A stretch of DNA of 64,000 nt from Geosiphon pyriformis. Its lineage: Eukaryota; Glomeromycota; Glomeromycetes; Archaeosporales; Geosiphonaceae. A program made the translations under genes and the position numbers. Shown here piece after piece: positions 1-13,517 of this stretch. The number at the start of each line of letters is the position of its first letter. Position 1 is the stretch's first letter. Under the pieces are notes generated by a model. That model made no database searches. It saw only the letters and a list, made by a program, of their open reading frames with translations, and was not told the origin of the DNA. Location of the stretch: the NCBI GenBank assembly GCA_016748015.1, contig JAAOMT010000479.1, positions 350,888-414,887 on the forward strand, read 5' to 3'.

Positions 1-355
1 CAACTGAATTCCTTGGAAGAATAATCCTTGATCAAGATTATTCATGTTGTTACTAATTGATAAAAGCTTTATTGTGAGAATTAGAAAAGCGCTAAAGACC
101 ATTAACATTCTGTGTTTCTAGATTAGAGAAACACATCAGGCAATTGCAAGGATAGTCTCAGAGAAGACTCCAGACAGTGGGTAGATTTCAGTTCAGCCTC
201 TGAAAAGGAGTACATAAACACACACAACAATCAAGAATTAAAGAATAACTTACATCACAACAGTAAAAAGAAAGCCTTCAGTGTAACAGTAACATTATTA
301 CACAAATAGAATTGAGAAACTCACGAAAGACTGATTGCAATTAAAGCGGGATATC
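1..355. other. Unassigned sequence left of gypsy element A
   Basis: No reading frame is visible. Positions 20-70 loosely resemble the LTRs seen later in the window (a TTGATCA...ATTGATAAAAG pattern), so this may be a fragment of a diverged LTR. Homology to element D starts only near position 356. What lies further left is outside the window. Confidence 0.25.
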
Positions 356-1188
356 AGCAATTAAATATAACAAGAAAACCATCCATCACCCATGCCTTAT
401 TGAATGCTTTGGAAGACTAAAACGAGTAAGAAAATAGAATAATAAGCTATGCTTGGCTTGTGGAGAAACTTTTCTCGACAAAGAAATGTAGAATAAAATT
501 CCTGGAAAAAATAGAACATGCGATGAATCATGTCAGTACATGATTCTCATAAGCAACTGGATAAGAAAAAAAATGTCTATAGATACTGCCTAGAGATGAA
601 CAATCAAATGCTTAGACAGTTGTCCACATGATGATGACAAAATTTGGTGAATGGCTCTCACAAAAATTGAAGAAGTGTTACCAAAAGAAATAAGAATGAT
701 CAAAAATAACCCACAAGAATCCATAAAGCTCAACTGGAATCCAGAACCAGCCATAAATCTTTTGAACTCAGAATAATTCTATGAACACTACCAAGAGCTA
801 GCACCCACAAGAGAAGAGCAGAAGCAATGCTTAGAAGAAATCAACACTCAATTATGTGACCACTATTTGATTCTATGTGACTTTCAATATTGCAATAAGT
901 GTAACCTCATTTACAATCTACCAACATGCATGATCTACATGATCTTAGAAGAGAAAAAACCAATTAGCAGCTGTACATTGGAATTGAAATCAGATTTTGA
1001 TCCCAATTCAAACTTCGACAATAATGATGACAAAAACAATAGTTCCAGCTTTGCTCAATATGACAACAAAATTAATAACAATTTAGACTCCAATTTAAAC
1101 TCTGAAATATATATCGCACTTCCCAATCTTTCTAAGGAACAAGAATTCAGATAGTATAGTAACAACAATAAAGACATTATGCCAGAAC

Positions 1189-2111
1189 ATGTGCATGATA
1201 CAGATGCAGAGTTTGATCTGAAATATCCAGGGAAAGATTTCATCAAACTAGAACCCCATTTGCACACTTGCATTGATCTCAAAATAGTACTGGAAATTCC
1301 AGCAATAACAATAGTATAGTTAACATCTAAGAGTAGCTTAGCAAAAAAGGGAATCAACATTAGGAGAGAAATAATTGATGCAGAATACATAGGAAATATT
1401 ATTGCTATGTTACAAAATAACTTGAAAAAGACATATATTATAGATTCAAACAAAAAAATAGCACAAGCAATATTCCTATCTCTGGTAAAAATAGCTCAAT
1501 TAGTATTAGTGGGAAACAGAAAAAAATTAGGAATTACAGCTAGAGGGATACAGAGATTTGGATCAACAAGTAGAATAGATATACCAGTTAATATGACAGA
1601 AAAAGAAATTGTTGACAAGGGAGAAATTATTTCCACCCATCAATCAATTTTCATTCCACCATATAATCAGTACATGGTAATTATAGAGAGAAAAGTGAAG
1701 GATCAGGTTCAAATTTTTGAGACAGAAACAACACTTTGTAAATCAGGAGAAATTAGATTAGTCCATTTACACATACCAGCCAAGAACCATGGTCACATAA
1801 AAATTCTTATCTACAACAACACAGGAAATGTCATCAGGATACCAGAAAGAACAACCATTGGATACTTAACCACCAAAATTGAAAACCAACTGCCAGACAT
1901 CATTTTAGACTTTCCACAACTTTGCAAATATGTGGATATTACATCACAAACAATCTATGGACAAGAAAAATGTTATCTGCTCCAACCAGAACAATTGAAA
2001 CAAATAAACTTGGGAAATCTAGACTCACTACAATATATGCAGCTTAAGATGTTACTTAACAATTTCAATGACATCTTTGCCAGCAAAAACAATTTAGCAG
2101 AACCAACATAA
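1189..2111 (+). pseudogene. dUTPase-like domain and linker of element A polyprotein
   Basis: All five motifs of trimeric dUTPases can be traced in order. They are motif 1 (DTDAEFDLKYP, near 1198), motif 2 (KSSLAKKG, near 1330), motif 3 (EIIDAEYIGNI, near 1370), motif 4 (KIAQAIFL...VKIAQLV, 1459-1505) and motif 5 (ARGIQRFGSTSR, near 1540). The family hydrolyses dUTP to dUMP and pyrophosphate. The domain lies between the Cys-rich block and the RT. The G-to-E changes in motifs 1 and 3, and stop codons upstream, suggest loss of function. About 120 residues of linker lead to the RT. Confidence 0.75.
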
Positions 2112-3400
2112 TCTAGCACCAGATCAAGACTAGAGATACAATGCCAATTAAACAAAGAGCATACTGGATACCACCAGCCAGCCATAAAATCATTTGTCAA
2201 GAAATCAACTGGATGCTTGACAATAGATTAATTCAACCATCAATAAGTCCATGGTTGTTATCAGTAATACTAGTTCATAAGAAGAATGGAAAAATCTATT
2301 TTTGTGTAAATTACAGAAAACTGAATAGAGTAACCAAAAGAGATAGTTACCTAATGCCAAAGATTCAAGAACTGTTCAATGCTTTTGGAGGAAAGAAATG
2401 TTTTCAATGTTAGACTTAAACAGCGATTACTGGCAAATAGCCATAAAACCAGAAGACAAAAAGAAAATGGCTTTTACAACTTGAGAAGGAAACTTTAAAT
2501 TTGAAGTAATGCCATTTGGCTTAATAAATGCTTCAGCCACTTTTCAGTGACTTATAGAAATTGTTTATATTGGACTACTATGGAAATCAGTAATTATATA
2601 CTTGGATAACACCAACATGTTCTCAAAAACATTTGATGATCATCTGCATTATCTCCAACAAGTGTTTGAAAGACTAAGAAGAGCCGGATTAAAGCTAAAT
2701 ACAACCAAATGTTTCTTTGGGAAAACTGAACTCAAGTTTTTGGGACATGTTGTGAGCAAAATCAAAATCAAAATGGATCCAGACAAGATTGAGATTGTCA
2801 AAAACTTTCCAGTACCAAATAATCTCACAGAATTAAGAGCATTCTTGGGATTTGTTGGATACTACTGCCACTTTATTAAGAACTTTTCCAAAATAGCTCA
2901 ACCACTACACCAACTTCAAACAAAGAACACTAAATATGAATGGACAGAAATTCAACAAGAAGCTTTTGAGACATTAAAAAAAAAGCTTATTCAAGCTTCA
3001 GTATTAATCTATTCAGATCATAGCAAGTTATTCATAATTACAACTGATGCATTTGGTCAAGCATTGGGAGCAGTATTATCTCAGAAAGAACTGGACAGAT
3101 GAGAACATCCAGTAGCATATGCCAGTAGAAGCTTAAGTCTAGCAGAAAAAAACTATAGAACTCCAGCATTGGAACACTTAGCTATCTATTAGGCTATTAT
3201 TAAATAGAAAGAATATTTGAGCCAAAAGTTTGATGTGTATACTGATTACAAAGAATTAACTTCAATTCAAAAGCAAGAATTTGAAGATGACTGCCATGCC
3301 AGATGAAAAATAGAACTTGCACCATTTAATTATACAGTACATTATAAAAAAGAAAAAGAAAACGGAAATGCTGATGAACTGTCACAAATAAGACAAATCT
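1975..3400 (+). pseudogene. Reverse transcriptase / RNase H of element A
   Basis: The frames give a Ty3/gypsy RT: palm segments around 2230-2420, the VMPFGL-type block near 2505, and the catalytic box at 2590-2640 read as YLDNTN rather than YxDD. The thumb and connection (KTELKFLGHVVSK) and an RNase H segment (TTDAFGQALGAVLSQ) follow. At least five in-frame stops interrupt it, including a Trp-to-stop in the FQ-stop-L block. The loss of the second catalytic Asp plus the stops make it non-functional. Confidence 0.8.
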
Positions 3401-3529
3401 AAAAACATTTCAACCCAAAAATATAACAAAAAATGAATATACAAAAATACTAACAGCTTTAACATTATATAAATACTCAATTGTTCAAGGAGAAATTATT
3501 TCAAAAAAAACAAAACAACATAAAACAAC

Positions 3530-4800
3530 AATCAAAACATTTATCAACCACCAAAATATACTTTACCAGAAAAACAGAAAAAATCCAAATCAACTAACCA
3601 GAGTAATCACAGAACCAAAAAAAAAGACAATATTATTTAACATGCATTCAGATCCAACAGCAGAACATTTTCATAAAAAAGCAATCATAAAAAAAACCAG
3701 AAAGAGATACTATTGGCCATCAATGTATCCAGATATTAGCCAATATGTTCAGAATTGTGATACTTGTAAGAGAAGAAAAAGAACAAAATCCAGTGAACTA
3801 TTGAGACCAATCAAAGTGAGACAACCATTCGATTATATTGGAATTGACTTAGTTGAACCATTAACAATTACCAACAGAGACAACAGATATATTGCAGTAG
3901 CCATAGATTATTTCATAAAATAGCCAGAAGCAAAAGCCATTCAAAGAGCAAATACAGAATTCATTGCCAAATTCGTTTATCAAAACTTGATTTGTTGACA
4001 CAGATGTTCAAAAAAATTGTTATTGAATCAAGGAACTTACTTTGTGAATAGAACATTAACAAAACTGAATCAAAGATTTGGGATAAAAAGATCATTATTA
4101 TTACCATATCATTCACAAACAAATGGGCTAGTTGAAAGATTCAACAAAACATTGTGTAAAGCCATTGCCAAAATCAGCCAAAAAAACCAAGATGAATGGG
4201 ACTTGATTATATCATTAGTATTATTTGCTTATCAGACAATGAAACAAGACACTATACAAGCAACACTATTCAAATTAGTATACAGTAGAATGGCAACTCT
4301 ACCAGTTGAAATAGAAGTCAAAACATATCCAACAAAACCAATAACAGAAAAGAATTTTCAAAGAACATTGTTGAGAAGAACATATGACTTAATGGAGACA
4401 TTAGAAAACACACAGCAAAGAGCAGCTAATAACATCCATAGGTCACAAGAAAGACAAAAAGAAAGACATAATAACCAATTACCAGAAAAACCAGTTGAAT
4501 TCAAGATTGGAGACAAAGTACTTCTATATCATACCAAAGCAGAAAAACAATGGAGTGGAAAATTTGACTCCAAATAAGACAGACCATTTCACATAGAAAA
4601 AATTCTTGGAAATAGAGCTTATAAATTAAGATTGAACAACAAAATCTTAATCAAAGCAGCACATGGTAATTAACTGAAACAATATTACCATATATCATCA
4701 TTATCTACCAGTAATATTCTACAATTAGAAGTACAACAAATACTAGTCCAACCAGATAAAATTCCACAAGATCTAGAACCAATAATAATTATTGAACCAA
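3530..4800 (+). pseudogene. Integrase of element A
   Basis: An HHCC zinc domain (H...H then CDTCKRRK, 3640-3780) is followed by the catalytic core. The core shows a GIDLVEP Asp near 3840, but the usual SD(Q)xxxFVN Asp reads N (LLNQGTYFVN, near 4020). The Glu is kept in GLVERFNKTL (near 4130). The C-terminal part (EFKIGDKVLLYHTKA) matches the integrase tail of D and C. Stops at 3921 and 4575 and the changed second Asp indicate an inactive enzyme. Confidence 0.8.
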
Positions 4801-4847
4801 ACACGTCAAATTGAACAAAATAAAGAATATAAACAGACATAGTAGAC

Positions 4848-5493
4848 ATGATAAAAGACATCAGAAAAATGGAAATTACTGACAATATTCACTCACTAGC
4901 ACAACAACTCTTTCAATTAATTTAACAATGGGATATGGAAATTACCATCAACCAACAAACCATTAGATACAAAGATACCAGGAAAATACCTCAATACAAA
5001 GTACAGAAAAAAGCAGAAAATGCTGTTGACAAAATAATTTTGAAAGTAAAATTGGCAATAGAAGAGCCAACAAGTGTTACCACATATTAAGAAGTGACTA
5101 AAGAAACTTGGATGTAGTGGATACAACAATTTTCAAAAAACTTTTGTTACTTTCACTTAGAAACAACATCTGAATATTCAAAACTTATATACAAATAAAA
5201 CAAAATGATTATTCGATACAATAATACTATAACAACTTAAGAAATTTGTGGGAAAGAACAATTTAACAACACAAGCAAAAGCCATCTATTGATTGTATGC
5301 TGGATTTCAAGACCAACCAGAAATCTTACTTAATCTGGTAATAAACAACATCATTATTAACCAGATGGAAAGAATAACAAATGCCCAATTCAAAGAGTTA
5401 CAGAACAAGATAACACAAATAATTCTTAAAAAAAAAGTTCAAGAAATACTCAACAACAGAGAACTAGAATTAAGAGATCTCAATGAAACTTAA
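4848..5493 (+). pseudogene. 3' accessory ORF of element A (function unknown)
   Basis: It lies between the integrase and the 3' LTR. The reading starts at an ATG with MIKDIRKMEITDN and continues through ITINQQTIRY, then a frameshift, then GFQDQPEILLN...ITNAQFKELQNKITQIIL. The same order of blocks occurs in D (62302-62957), E (44195-44932) and C (47803-48537). I see no signal peptide, membrane span or metal-binding motif. It looks soluble and helical. I do not recognise the family. Confidence 0.6.
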
Positions 5494-5512
5494 TATTAAA
5501 AAGAAAAGATAA

Positions 5513-6354
5513 TGTTACTCATAAAATATAGGAAGTATATTAGCACATAAATTAGCTAATTAGAAGTAGCCATAATAAATGTGAAATTCCAGAATTCTTC
5601 TCAAGAGAAATTGCAGGATTTCAGAAATTTCAGGATTCTTGTACAAGGAATTGTAGGATTCCAGAATTCCAGAATTCCTCTCAAAGGAATTGCAGGATTC
5701 CAAGAATTCCAGAATTTTTGGTGTGAAAAATTAAGGAATTGAGAAATCTCAATTATGTATATATAGCAATAGTGTTAGAAGTAGAAAAGACAGACCTCTC
5801 AGTTTAGATTTGATCTAAGCAATCTTCCACATCACAAATAAATAATTATTTACTATCTTAATCTACTCTTTACTATCAATATAAAGTGTTGATAGTAATT
5901 AATACTTAACCACACTGGAACAATAACTCTTGATTATGGCTATTGACGGGATACTAATTTGCAATTGCTGTTACTTATTTCTTTATTTTCTTTATTTTTT
6001 TTTATTTCTTTTATTATTTTTTTGATTTTACTAAATTGATTAAGAATTAAGTGCTGAGATACAAACGTTATAAGAACTGGTAAAAGATCTGTAAAACAAG
6101 AGTAAAACACTTATAGATTTGAGAATAGCTTACCAGGAGAATTACCAGCCACCACACTGAAAAAGAAATTTGATAGAATTGTGATTCCGGAAGACTACTA
6201 AAACAACTATTGAATCTCTGTTTATTATACAAAGAACTCCACAATCAAACCTTCAGATCAATAAAACCTTCAAATACCAATGCTAGAATATCAATTAAGT
6301 ACCAAGTTACAGGTTTGTTATTTGATTTAAAACCCCAAATAATCACCTGTAACA
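5513..6354 (+). repeat. 3' LTR of element A (LTR family I)
   Basis: It starts TGTTACTCATAAAATATAGG and ends CACCTGTAACA, with the same termini as both LTRs of D. Internally it has a cluster of GGAATT/GATTCC half-palindromes (5583-5720), a TATATATAGCAA box near 5757, a pyrimidine-rich stretch (5970-6030) and the GGTAAAAG...TTACCAG segment near 6078-6140. It is 842 bp long. Confidence 0.85.
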
Positions 6355-9300
6355 ATGCACTTCAATATCAAGCTTTTGTCAAAAACAATTGGCTTCTTAA
6401 AGCCAATGTAAACTTAGATTAGAAAACACAAGAATTAAAGATTTTATACTAAGAACAATATATTTGAGTATTTGCTATATATGATATTTTTAACAAATAA
6501 TCTAAAAAAACCCCAGTGTTCAAATTTGAAGAAGAAAAAAAAATGCCAATTACTGAAACATACATGGCTCTTGAATTAACATTCAATTGGGCTGAAGAAA
6601 CAGAACAAGAAATCTTTAAAGAAACTAAAGAATAAAATATTGTTTAATATTCTATACCAGAATCATGAAAACAACTATCTTATACCTTACTTAAATATAA
6701 AGACTACAACAAAAAGCTTTTGTTAATAGAAGCATGCATATTTTCAAAAGAGGAATATAAAACACATACCTGTTATTTTTGCAAAACATACTATAAAGAA
6801 TGATTCAGATACCTCAAATAAAATAAAAAATAGGACAACACTCTTTGTTTTACATATGGAAAAATACTATCAGAAGAATACAACTGGATTAATGTTGCAA
6901 TAAAAAAGGAGTTTGTAATTAAATCTGTCAATATGTACTTTCAATTGTGAAAAAAATAAAAAAAGAAACTCTTTTTGATGCAGCATATAATAATGCTCTT
7001 AATAAACTTTACTATTACTTACACAATGCTAAAATAATCTATGAATTAGCCATAATTTTAATCAATAAGAGAACCCAAAAAAATATAAATCAAATAAAAG
7101 AAGCAGAATATATTAAATATACAATAGAATTAGCTGAATTTGATTACAAAGACAAAGTAGAAATATACTACCAAATTACAAGTCATGCTTATCTGATCAA
7201 AAAAGCTTAAATTCAACAATTAAAGCAAATAAACATTTAACTATACAAAGAATATACCATGCCTTGTAATGACCAATGATATCCAAAATGCTATACAATT
7301 AATATTTACTTGCTTAGTGAAAATAATAAATACAAAATTGATTTTAGAAAACCTAAACCAAAAGAAAAAATTGCAACAATCCTGATCTATTTTATTAAAA
7401 ATCAGTCTGCCATACAACTTTAATACTTTGACAACAATAGACAAGAAATAAAATCCAAAAAAGTCCATAAAATAGATACTAAATATAATATATAATACTC
7501 AGAGAAAAACACTTTGGTTTTTTAATCAAAATCTCTAATAAAAATCAACCTAAAAATTGTTCTCAAAATTTTACTAAGAACAATGATTCAAATTGCATTC
7601 CAATTATTATTGGCAAGCAAAAGAATTAACATTAGAGAAAAAATCATAGATACAAGATATACTGGAGATATTATAATTTTGTTACAAAATAAAACTAATA
7701 AATCATTTAAAATTGAGCATGCTAAAAAAATTGTTCAAGCAATTTATCTATTCTTAATCAATATTTCAGGTTTATAATCAGTTAACAACAGAGAACAATT
7801 AGAAAAAAGTGAAAAAAAAACCCAAAGTTTTGATTTAACTTGATGATTTATAGTTCCAGTAAACATAGCTTTTAATGTATAAAATAAATTTTACCAGATT
7901 TTTCAACTTTTTCAATCAATTACTATTTTACTTTTTAAAGAATATTACAAAATCTACACTTGCTCAAAGCTTACTACCATTCAACAAATCTTTGAGTCAA
8001 ATAAACAAATCTGTTTAAAGCATGAAATTTTAATCCTAAATGTTTATATTCCAAAAAGAATAAAAAAATTTCAAGTTATATTCTACAATCTTAACAACTA
8101 CCTTATTATTTTATTAAATAAATTAGAAATTAGAATCATATATAACAACATTTTTCAAGATAAAATCTTTCAGATTATCTCTAATTTTATTGAAATTGTG
8201 AAATATACTCTACTTTTAAATCCAAACATTACTCCTATTATTAAAAACTACCATATTTTAAAAGAAAAACTTTCTCAAATCAACATGAGTTCCTTAGAAC
8301 TCCAATAATAAAGACAATTAAAACAGTTAATTGTTAAATATGCTAATATATTTGCCAAAAATAATAATAATCTTGAAAAAACTAATATTATATAGTATTA
8401 GATCTATATAAGAAATATTCTACCAAAATATTAACAAGCCTACTAAGTTTTACCAGCTAACCACCAATTTATCAGAGAAAAAATTCAATAAATGCTTAAT
8501 AATAGTCTTATCCAACTATTAAAAAGCTCTTGGGTCTTACTAATAGTCATTGTAAAAAAAATGGCAAAATCAGATTTTGTGTAGATTATTAATAATTAAA
8601 TAGTATCACAATCAGGAATGCCTATTCACTACCAAGAATTAACAACATATTAAATGCTTTGAGAAAAACCAAGTTCTTTTCAACTTTAGACTTGAAAAGC
8701 AAATACTGGCAAGTTGAAATAGATTTTAAAGATTGTTCCAAAACAGCTTTTATTATTCAAGAAAAAAATTACAAGTTCAACATAATGTTTTTTAAACTTT
8801 GTAATATACTAACAATATTCCAAAGACTTATAAATGTTGTTTATAAAAAACTTTATGGCAATTAGTAATTGTTTACTTAGATAACACTAATATATACTTC
8901 CCAAGTTTTAAAGCTCATCTAATTTATCTAAAAAAAGTTTTTTAATGATTACAAAAAGCAAGATTAAAATTGAACATTAAAAAATATTACTTTGGAAAAA
9001 CAAGTTTAATTTTTTTGAACATATTATCAGCAAAGATAGAATTCAATTCAATTCAGAAATAATTAGTGCTGTTAAAAATTTCAAAGTTCTCCAAAATACT
9101 ACAGAACTAAAAAAATTTGTAAAATTAGTCTTTTATTATCAAAAGTTCATCAAAGAATTCTTTAAAATTGCTAAACTATTCAACCACCTAACCAACAAAG
9201 ATGTAAAATATTAATAGACACAAGTTCAACAATAAACATTTGACATTTTCAAAAAAAAACTTATCACAGCCCCAATTTTTGTCTATTCAGATTTCAGTAA

Positions 9301-11096
9301 AAAATTTCAGTTAACTATTAATGCTTCACATATAACTTTTGGTGCTATTTTATTACAATTGGATAACAATAACAATAAACAAGTAATTGCCTATGCCAGT
9401 AAAACTTTCAAACCAACTGAACTCAAATATGAGTTTACTAAATTGGAAGCAGCAGCTGTTATTTGGGCTCTAAAACATTTCCAGCAATATCTCTAAAATG
9501 AAATCCAATTTAACATTATTACAGATAATATTGGTCTCAAATGGCTCAACAAAAAAAACTCTGAACTTAATACCAAACAATCTTAATGGTCTGATTTCCT
9601 AGCAAACTACAAATATATTGTACACTATAAATTAGACAAATTATATACAAATGTAGATAGTTTTTCTAAAATAAGACAAGATTAAATTCAATACTAATAA
9701 ATTATCAACTCAATAATAGTCAACAAACAAAAATAGATTCCAAAAACTACAATAATATTAAAAACTATTTGAAAACTCTTGAAATACCAGAAAACTGGTC
9801 TTTAATTAAAAAACACTGATTACAATACCAATTCAAACAATATTTTCTGCACCATAACAAAATCTATTATTAAAACCACCAAAACCCAATAAATCTACTT
9901 AGATTAGTCCAACAAAATAAATAAAAAAACAATATTATACAACATACACACAGATTTTTTATTAGGACATCTAAAAAGAGACAGCACAATATAAAAAACA
10001 TTAAAACATTATTTTTGACTTCATATATACTAAAACATTTAACAATATATAGAATTATGTAATAGTTATTAAAGAAAAAAAAGAACTTGTTTCATTGAAT
10101 CTTTAAATTCAATCAAAGTTGAACAACCTTTTAACAGAATAGGAATTGATTTATTTAGACCACTACTTATTACCACTCAAAGAAACCATTATATTGTAGT
10201 TGTTATAGACTACTTTACCAAATAATCTAAATCCAAAATCATCCAAAAAGCAGATACAAAATTGATAGCAAATTTTATCTATAAAAACATTATTTGTAGA
10301 CATAAATACTTAATTGAATTTTTATTTAATTAAACACATTTTGTGAACAACTTGATACAAAAAATTTGTAAATAATTCAATATTAAACAATTTTTATTAT
10401 TACTATATTATCTATAAACAAACAGATTAATAGAACATTTCAACTAGACATTGTGTAAATTATTGGCCAAAGTCTCAACCAATTTTGAGCAGAAATAGGA
10501 TATCTTTATTCTATTAGTATTACTAGTATACAGAATACTAAAACAAAATACTACAAAACACATATCCTTTAATCTAACCTATGAAAAAACAGCAATATTA
10601 CCAATTAATTTCATTGTAAAACCATATTCTATGCAATTAATTAATAAAAATATTTTCAGGAAACACTTTAATAAAGAGTCTATACTCTTTTTAGTACTTT
10701 AGAAAAAAATGACAAATAGCAGCTATTCATATTAAATACTTATAAGCTTAACAAAAAGAATGGCATGACAATAAATTGCCACCAGTTATCAATAAATTTA
10801 AAATTGAAAACAAAGTTCTTTTACACAGAACTAAGACTGAAAAACAATTGAGTAAAAAATTTGAACATAAATAGAACAAACTATTCTATATTTGTAAAAT
10901 TCTAAGCAATAAATTATACAAGTTAAAACTTGATAACAAAGTTTTAACAAAAGTTACACATAGGAATCAATTGAAACATTATTATTCCAAAAACAATCCT
11001 AAACTATTAATTTTACAAATTAGTACATATTTTCCTTTAATTAATCTTAAAGATATTCTCCAAAACTTAGAACCAATATTTATAATAAAACAATAA
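6355..11096 (+). mobile_element. Old Ty3/gypsy retrotransposon B (heavily AT-mutated remnant)
   Basis: It begins inside a protease domain (ALQYQAFVKNNWLLKAN, matching QYQALVGNDWLSKAN in C and D). It continues through a decayed Cys-rich region, a dUTPase fragment (7583-7777), an RT (about 8290-9200; LDLKSKYWQVEIDFKD and YLDNTNIYF are visible), an RNase H (9260-9690; TINASHITFGAILLQL) and an integrase (9890-11096; HRTKTEKQLS near the end). It is collinear with A, C and D but far more diverged and A/T-shifted, with stops throughout, so it is an older copy. No LTR is recognisable at the right end. Its left side was interrupted by element A. Confidence 0.75.
7583..7777 (+). pseudogene. dUTPase fragment of element B
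   Basis: The 64-codon frame carries a motif 2 relic (QLLLASKRINIRE), motif 3 (KIIDTRYTGDIIILLQN) and motif 4 (KKIVQAIYLFLINIS), aligned with the dUTPase of A, C and D. The motif 5 region downstream is not readable. It matters because it shows the dUTPase was already in the polyprotein of the oldest copy in the window. Confidence 0.6.
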
Positions 11097-11544
11097 CCAA
11101 ACCTAAACATTTAATTTAACATTAAAAATACACAAAACAAAAATAATAAATAATTACAAAAAAACCCAAAACCAAAAATATATAAAAACCCAATACCCAA
11201 AAATATTTTCATATTTTTTCTTTTCAAATTCTTTCAAAAAATTTAATTTTTAAATCTTTCAAATTTTATTTCACAAATTTATATTATTATGATTATTTCA
11301 TAAAATATTTAACAAATATTCTAAAAATTAATATTAGTTTTGAAAACACTTTCTGACTTATTTATAACAATTAATAGAAGTCAAATTAATTACATTTAAA
11401 AAGAAACTACAATACCAATAGGAATTTTTTATCTTGTCAATCCCCTAATCACTACAAGAGTGAAAGAATTTTTTGAAGAAATTTCTTTACTTTATTCCTT
11501 TTCCTCTTGTTTATTTAAGTCATTTCTTCCAATAATTCTTTTTT
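11097..11544. other. AT-rich spacer between gypsy B and the LINE
   Basis: There are A/C-rich then A/T-rich tracts with no reading frame. Any decayed 3' LTR of element B would lie here, but none of the LTR landmarks found elsewhere (TGTTAC start, TAACA end, GATTCC array) can be seen. Confidence 0.5.
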
Positions 11545-11627
11545 TGTCGTGATAGAACTGGTGGGTGTGTTTGCTGGTGGTTTTGGTTTGTTATCAACTG
11601 GGTCAGAGTCCTGTTCTGTCAATAAAG

Positions 11628-13517
11628 ATGCCAAAAAAAAGGTGTGAGTTAATAGTATGTACTTTTACAGTCCTTTGTTCAAGAAACCAAAGAAACCTGA
11701 AGCTTCTGGTGCTATTGTGGATTTGTCAGCTGGGCTTTTGTCTGCTGAGATGTTGCGAGCTACTGATATTGGGCACGACAGATCTTGGGGCAGTGAGATA
11801 GAAAGCAAAAAAAGCAGTATGAATAGATTGTCGGATGTGGAAAACTTGAGAAACACAATTGCTGAAGAAACAAGCTACATTGACTCTAATGCTTTTGAAA
11901 TGGATAACATAATAGATAATGCAACTCCCAAGAAGACAAGAATGAGGACTTATGTATTGGTGCAACCTCCAAAAGCTCCTTCTTTTGTGAATACAAGTAA
12001 CAACAATAGTAAGTTGGTGTTCTTGGTGCCTAAATTTGTTGGATCCAATCAGCTGCCATCTGCCGAATCACATGCCCTAAAGAAAAGAAATTTTGAGCCA
12101 GTAAAATCATTTGCATTGGATGTTGAATTGTCAGCTGTGCCTGGAAAGACTAATAGTAATAAATTAATGATGATAAAAAAAATTTTTTATTGAATTGATG
12201 GTTTTGAGAGGGGTGTCGACTCCCTCAAAGTTTCTTGGGATCATCAAATCTTCTTTCACATCTGAATTGAGTCTAAAAAAGGCTAGGGAATTGGCTGTTC
12301 ATGAGAAAATTGTGGTGAATGTTGATGTCAAACAGGTAAACAAACTCACAAATTGGGTAATTGTTGTCAAAGAAATTCTGGTTAATCTTCCCAAATCAGC
12401 TGTAGAATTTGTTTTTTCTAAGTTTGGAAAGATTGTGTCAATTAAGATGCAATTGATTGGCCTGTGGCAGAAAGCTTTGGTCAAATATGAATCATCTGAA
12501 ATTGCTGAGTTGGTCATGACTAATTGGTCTGTCTTTATAGGAAAAAATTCTGTTCGGATGGTAAAAGCTATTGGTAATAAACATTCATAGGTTTCAAGAG
12601 ATCAGCATCAGGCTTTGCTTTATACTTTGTCTGTTGGCACTACTGCTCATGATTTGTCTGGTTTATTGGATTTGTATGGTAGGAAAACCTGTTTTATTGG
12701 CCATAATCCCAATTTTTATGTACGTAACAGATATGCTGTGGTTTGTTTTGTTGATGAAGCATCTAAATTGGCTGTTATTGGTTTTGTTCCAGTTTTTAAG
12801 AGTATGAGTTTACACTGGGCTAGTCTTTTATTGGCATGTTGTGCCAAATGTAGACAATTTGGTCATGTTTCTGATATGTGTTTGGTTGGTGGGAATTCTG
12901 AAGTTTGTAGGAAGCAGGTGGTAATTGATCAAGATCAGATTCATTTGGCTGGTATTTATAAGAAGAAGCAGGCCCCTATTGCTCGTCCAGTTTCTTTTGG
13001 TAAAAAAACTTGGGTGCAGGTTGCTGGCAGATCCCTATTCCATGTGGTTCCTTGAGTTACTCTTGGTGTTGATTCAGTTTCAGGTGCTAATTCTTCTTCT
13101 TTGGCTTCTACATCTTTTGTTGTCTCTGAGTTAAATGATCATTTGGCTGCTCTAAAATGTTCTTTGGAAATTTTATCTAAACAAGTCTTTGGAATTCTGA
13201 GAAAGTTGAGTTTTGTTGAGTTGGTGTCTTTGGCGCCCTCTTCTTGTGCTTTATCTCTGGCTGTTTTGGTGCCTGTGGCCTCTGTTTTGGATTCAAATAT
13301 GGCTATAGATGACATGTTGATGTCATCTCCTCTCTCTCTCCTGGGTGTTGGTGAGCTGGTTAATGGTTTTAGTTCAAGCAGTTCAAAGATTCTGACTTCC
13401 AAAGTGGGTGGTTTGAAATCTAAGATGTTGGTTCTGGAAGTGTCAGTTGGTTCTGTTTTGGCTAAGTTGGATATTTTGTGTTCTGATTCGGATTTGTTGT
13501 TGCTTCTTTTTTCTTAA
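11628..13517 (+). pseudogene. LINE ORF1 (RRM-like plus CCHC zinc-knuckle RNA-binding protein), disrupted
   Basis: A likely start ATG (MPKKR) at 11628 is followed by frame changes near 11655 and 12190. From 12195 a single frame runs to the TAA at 13515-13517, broken by TAG at 12588 and TGA at 13053. An RRM-like stretch (about 12350-12580; VVIVVKEILVNLP...FVFSKFGKIVSIKMQLIG) is followed by a CCHC knuckle (CAKCRQFGHVSDMC, 12841-12882) and a Ser/Leu-rich C-terminus. ORF1 proteins of this kind bind LINE RNA in the ribonucleoprotein. The stops replace Trp or Arg codons. Confidence 0.8.

Larger units (their letters stand above)
356..6354 (+). mobile_element. Ty3/gypsy LTR retrotransposon A (5'-truncated, degenerate, with 3' LTR)
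   Basis: The copy is collinear with the complete element D (53847-63855) from D's zinc-ribbon region onward. In order it shows the Cys-rich block (about 380-960), dUTPase (1189-1960), RT and RNase H (1975-3400), integrase (3530-4800), a 3' accessory ORF (4848-5493) and a 3' LTR (5513-6354). The gag, protease and 5' LTR are missing. Many in-frame stops and frameshifts make it inactive. Most stops sit where the sister copies have Trp, Gln or Arg, which points to C-to-T/G-to-A decay. Its right LTR edge abuts the protease region of element B, so A probably inserted into B. Confidence 0.85.

Noticed and set aside
1-6354. Reassigned stop codons (TGA/TAG read as Trp or Gln) in the gypsy elements
   Set aside because: Host genes in the same window use TAA and TGA as true stops and encode Trp as TGG. 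The element stops coincide with lesions in catalytic motifs and frameshifts, so decay explains them.
6947-7210. 87-codon frame as an independent gene
   Set aside because: It aligns in order with the helical region between zinc clusters and dUTPase of the C and D polyproteins, so it is part of element B.
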